64,000 nt of DNA from positions 7,769,500 through 7,833,499 of the forward strand of contig NZ_CP013949.1 in assembly GCF_000296215.2 (NCBI RefSeq), in the 5' to 3' direction. This stretch comes from Bradyrhizobium sp. CCGE-LA001. Its GTDB lineage: Bacteria; Pseudomonadota; Alphaproteobacteria; Rhizobiales; Xanthobacteraceae. Below are positions 61,530-64,000 of the stretch, in pieces. Position 1 is the first letter of the stretch; every line of letters starts with the position of its first letter. Both the position numbers and the translations under genes were made by a program. The notes beneath the pieces are model-generated. The model made no database searches and was not told the origin of the DNA. It saw only the letters and a list, made by a program, of their open reading frames with translations.

Positions 61530-61676
61530 ATGAACAGCATGATGTATCTCCGAAGGCGAGTTGTGCGGTCGCATGAGACAAGGGCTCAGGCGGTGGGGCT
61601 CGCGATCAGGTGTGAATACAGGCATCTACACTGCGGGAGGCAGCGCCGTTACGCTGCCCGCGCGGCTCACCGTCTC

Positions 61677-61749
61677 GAATTGAAAATTCAATCCCTGCGG
61701 GAATTGAAAAACTCAATCCCGGCGGGAATTAAAACTCAATCCCGGGAAT
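61677..61749. repeat. Three tandem copies of a 25-bp unit over a stop codon
   Basis: Copies lie at 61677-61700, 61701-61725 and from 61726 (about 21 bases). The unit reads gaattgaaaaactcaatccc plus ggcgg, with small changes between copies. The TGA stop of the next minus-strand gene lies inside the third copy. Next to it, GGCAGCG (61639-61645) and CGCTGCC (61652-61658) form a hairpin beyond the gene's 3' end. Confidence 0.82.
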
Positions 61750-62053
61750 AGCCGATCAGTGGTTTCCGCGGACGGAACAGGATCATCAGCAGGATGCCCA
61801 GAACGCCGAGGACGGCGAAGACCGGCTGATCCAGTACCAGGCGGATCACCGAGGTCCAAAGCCAGGGCGCCTTCGCCTCGACCCAGGTCCGGAAGGCGGT
61901 CTGGCTGGCCTGATTGATGTCGTTCCAGAACTGGCCGAACCGTGTGAACTTCAGGGTCTGGTCGGCCACCCAGCGGGCGCCGTCATAGACCATGAAAATG
62001 AACCCGCCGGCGAGCAGCAGCAGCCCAATCAGTCGGAAAAAGCCGCGGATCAT
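61736..62053 (-). CDS. Small membrane protein, 105 residues
   Basis: A protein with two membrane helices: one at the start (FFRLIGLLLLAGGFIFMVYDGARWV) and one near the end (PVFAVLGVLGILLMILF), with a soluble part between (FTRFGQFWNDINQASQTAFRTWVEAKAPWLWTSV). It ends RPRKPLIGYSRD. I do not know its function, but the composition and length fit a conserved alphaproteobacterial membrane protein. The start at 62053 is the first Met of a normal leader. The stop lies in the tandem repeat described separately, so the last residues may vary between strains. Confidence 0.75.
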   Translation of the reverse strand: MIRGFFRLIGLLLLAGGFIFMVYDGARWVADQTLKFTRFGQFWNDINQASQTAFRTWVEAKAPWLWTSVIRLVLDQPVFAVLGVLGILLMILFRPRKPLIGYSRD

Positions 62054-62473
62054 GCCTCACCCACCATGGTCGTCCGATCGGACGACCCTTCAAGACGTCG
62101 CCAGCCAATAGCGGGACGACGGCAGAAATTCAACCTCTTCAGGGCGTTACAGCACCCATCCGGGCTCGTTTGGGCCGGTTTTCCAGCTCCGAAAGCGTTG
62201 ACGGTGCCAAAGAGCCTCTCTATAAGGGCGCCAACTGGCGGTGGGCGCAATCCTGCCGCCGCTGTTCTTTGAGCAGTTGCAGGCGCCCTGAGCTTCAAGA
62301 CTCATCTCGAGCTTGAGGACTCTCTGGAGCCTCAGAGACAGCCGCAAGGCCGTCGCTCATGTTCCGGGAACGGCCAGCAACCGAACACCCTAAATCCGAG
62401 CGTCGATTCAGCGGTCAAGCAGCCGGCGCTACCCGACCAAGACGCGACCGGTACCGCAAAGGACATTGAGACC
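62054..62473. other. Leader and promoter region of rpsT
   Basis: No gene is supported in this 420-base gap. It contains the sigma-70 type promoter at 62198-62226 and a likely 5' untranslated leader of about 240 bases before rpsT. The leader is rich in short complementary stretches (for example ttgaggactctctggagcctcagag around 62310-62335) and may fold. Confidence 0.6.
62198..62226 (+). promoter_or_regulatory. Sigma-70 type promoter of rpsT
   Basis: TTGACG at 62198-62203 and TATAAG at 62221-62226 with an exact 17-base spacer. This is the best match to the housekeeping consensus in the window. A start point near 62233 would give a leader of about 240 bases. Confidence 0.75.
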
Positions 62474-62740
62474 ATGGCCAATACCACTTCCGCCAAGAAA
62501 GCGACGCGCAAGATCGCCCGCCGCACTGCCGTCAACAAGTCGCGCCGCACCCAGATGCGCGGTGCCGTACGCAGCGTCGAGGAAGCCATCAAGACCGGCG
62601 ACCGCGCCGCTGCCGTCAAGGCGCTGGCGAATGCCGAGCCGGCCTTGATGCGCGCCGCACAGCGCAACATCATTCACAAGAACAACGCCAGCCGCAAAGT
62701 CTCGCGCCTCACTGCGCAGATCGCCAAGCTCGCGAAGTAA
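62474..62740 (+). CDS. rpsT: 30S ribosomal protein S20
   Basis: An 88-residue basic protein, the normal length for bS20. It begins ANTTSAKKATRKIARRTAVNKSRRTQMRG and has the helix-rich RAAQRNIIHKNNASRKVSRLTAQIAKL end. It binds 16S rRNA early in 30S assembly. In alphaproteobacteria rpsT is often just upstream of dnaA and the chromosome origin region. The gene has its own promoter and terminator here and appears to be transcribed alone. Confidence 0.98.
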   Translation: MANTTSAKKATRKIARRTAVNKSRRTQMRGAVRSVEEAIKTGDRAAAVKALANAEPALMRAAQRNIIHKNNASRKVSRLTAQIAKLAK

Positions 62741-62801
62741 ACTGCCAAGTCATTTCGCGAAGTAAGCTCGCGAAGTCATCTTGCGACATCATCGATTGAA
62801 A

Positions 62802-62828
62802 AGCCCGGCACTCGCGCCGGGTTTTTTT
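62802..62828 (+). terminator. Rho-independent terminator of rpsT
   Basis: CCCGGC (62804-62809) pairs with GCCGGG (62816-62821) across six bases, followed directly by seven T (62822-62828). It lies 63 bases after the rpsT stop codon. Confidence 0.92.
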
Positions 62829-63696
62829 GTTGCCTGTCATATTCGGAAAGCGGTCACGCCAAAGGCGATCGTCGATGGAAGATCTGCATCGTTGGCGCTA
62901 TTCGTTCGTTCCGTAATTCTACCTGCCGACATTCTGCAACAGTCGAAACTTTCACTGCGTTGCAAAAAATCCCTGTGCCGCGGGCTCGAATTGAATTCCG
63001 CGGGCGACGAAAGTTCTACACACCGTAGATTCACCGGAATGTGTCACGGTGGAGTTACCCTGCAAAACGAGTCTCGAAAAGCGATGACTCAATAATCACT
63101 TATCAACATAGCAGCGACAAGCATTTGGAAAATTCGCCCGCACGTCCAGCGCGTGACGGATTTGTAAAAAAATTTTGGCGGTGGCTGAGAATTGTCACAT
63201 GAGGCGCGGCATTTTCGATTCTGTACACGAATCCAAAAACTTGGTCCGGAGCCTGTGCACAACTCGGGTGCGGCGTTAACCGAGGTCAAGTTTTTTGATG
63301 CCTCAAGTGTGAATCAATTTCATTGCGAGTCTTTCCGCTTAGTGTATTTCTTAAGTCGTCAGCGGCGCCCACGATCTTCAGACCAGCGCGGTTTAGGAAA
63401 CGGGGCGAGCGTGCAAATCGGCGGCGATGTGCACGTAGGCGACGCTTCAACAAGCGATGTCGGTTCACAACCCATAGCAATATGGGAACGGTAGCTTTTT
63501 GTCTGAATGTCTCCAAGCGGGATCTTCTCGCGCCAAGCATGAGAGACATCGCAGAGCGACCCCGGCACGCAAGGTGGGCGAAGTCGAGCGGACGACCAGT
63601 ACATTGGGCAGGCATCCGCGACAGGAGTACGGCGCGGTTGTCTTCAGGACACGCAGGACCTTGTCGTGAGTTATCACGGCAGGACGGGGAGGTATC
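62829..63696. other. Non-coding region after rpsT, AT-rich centre
   Basis: No gene with a ribosome site and natural codon use was found in these 868 bases; the longest minus-strand frame (63286-63729) lacks similarity and support. The middle (about 63080-63320) is unusually rich in A and T for this genome, with runs such as taaaaaaattttgg. TTATCAACA at 63100-63108 differs from the DnaA box TTATCCACA by one base, and TTGTGCACA (on the other strand near 63254) by two. The region may carry control sites for a dnaA gene beyond the window. Confidence 0.55.
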
Positions 63697-63810
63697 ATGT
63701 CTTACGGAATCAACGCGGTATTGAAGCACGTTTCCTATTCCAACGATGCCTTTGCAGCTCCGTCCGATGTCCAGCCTTCCGCGTGTGACGGAGCGCCGAG
63801 TACGCGCTGA
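63697..63810 (+). CDS. Possible 37-residue peptide with strong ribosome site
   Basis: An ATG at 63697 follows GGGGAGG at 63687-63693 with a short spacer. The frame gives 37 codons to TGA 63808-63810: it starts SYGINAVLKHVSYSND and ends CDGAPSTR. I do not recognise it. It could be a leader peptide, the start of a gene broken by a frameshift, or chance. After the stop no continuing frame with natural character was found before the window ends. Confidence 0.4.
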   Translation: MSYGINAVLKHVSYSNDAFAAPSDVQPSACDGAPSTR

Positions 63811-64000
63811 CCTCGCGACCCCTCCATCTCTGACATCGCTGATCTGACCATGTGGCGTTCGCGCCTGACGGTCGAGCCATGCCTGAAGATGGACTCGCTT
63901 CGAGGTCGCGCCATTCCAAGGGTCACGTTCAAGGACCCTGGCAGAAATTCTGCATGGCGCTCACAACGCAACTATATCTCTCAAGAGAAGTTTTCTGACG

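Noticed and set aside
61677..61749. A small CRISPR array
   Set aside because: The units abut directly without unique spacers and no cas gene is present; it is a tandem repeat.
63286..63729. A 147-codon minus-strand frame in the region after rpsT
   Set aside because: No ribosome site, unnatural composition and no family pattern; a shorter frame on the other strand overlaps it equally well.
62829..64000. The dnaA gene itself
   Set aside because: No frame shows the DnaA N-terminal, Walker or helix-turn-helix motifs, so it must lie beyond the window or elsewhere.

Overview
The window is a 64 kb stretch of GC-rich chromosome, almost certainly from Bradyrhizobium or a close relative in the Nitrobacteraceae. 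The reasons are the RegS/RegR redox pair with a response regulator of exactly 184 residues, MmcB, tandem DUF3551 proteins, several branched-chain amino-acid type binding proteins, PHB mobilisation genes, and several families of palindromic repeats between genes. Most of the sequence reads as ordinary core chromosome. Gene starts were chosen by Shine-Dalgarno spacing and family length; no database search was possible.

Layout. 1-6.8 kb: the 3' end of glnD, an alkyltransferase, a DUF1304 membrane protein, an orphan Liv-type binding protein, a DUF1330 protein, PBP1A and an unknown protein. 6.9-13.3 kb: a zinc peptidase, an intracellular PHB depolymerase, an ABC-2 exporter, and regS-regR divergent from it. 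13.4-24.5 kb: mmcB, two GH13 alpha-glucan enzymes facing each other, an MBL hydrolase, a second PHB-type esterase, a luciferase-like monooxygenase, a P450 and an SDR. 24.6-38.8 kb: signalling and transport, with an HWE kinase, an EAL/GGDEF protein, a sigma-54 activator, a full five-gene Liv-type ABC operon, a large dCache-PAS-GGDEF-EAL protein and a translationally coupled PAS-GGDEF cyclase. 38.86 kb: tRNA-Arg(CCG), followed by about 2 kb of poorly coding accessory-like DNA with a nonsense-interrupted small secreted protein and a DUF1488 gene. 40.9-52.7 kb: tspO, dinB, a histidine kinase, a polysaccharide flippase, small unknowns, a base-excision glycosylase, a phosphoesterase, a cyclic-nucleotide-binding protein, a second UPP synthase, a winged-helix regulator with a membrane partner and a palindromic operator, and a trypsin-like protease. 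52.7-62 kb: DUF3551 paralogues, a Bug-type binding protein, an acyl-CoA synthetase, an HD-GYP protein, hydrolases, a Wza-like lipoprotein and an msrA remnant. 62.2-64 kb: rpsT with a clear promoter and terminator, then over 1 kb of mostly non-coding DNA where dnaA would be expected nearby.

Themes. Five proteins with c-di-GMP domains (two dual GGDEF/EAL, one GGEEF, one HD-GYP, with one of the dual proteins carrying an SGDEF motif) and two envelope polysaccharide genes suggest control of motility, adhesion or exopolysaccharide. Two unrelated PHB depolymerases and two GH13 enzymes point to reserve-carbon use. RegSR links this to redox state.

I found no CRISPR array, transposase, phage or secretion system. 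The most unusual signals are non-coding: at least five families of intergenic inverted repeats (one supplies the apparent start codon of an ABC permease), a 24-bp motif present in two identical copies 52 kb apart, a 25-bp tandem repeat over a stop codon, and the decayed segment behind the tRNA.
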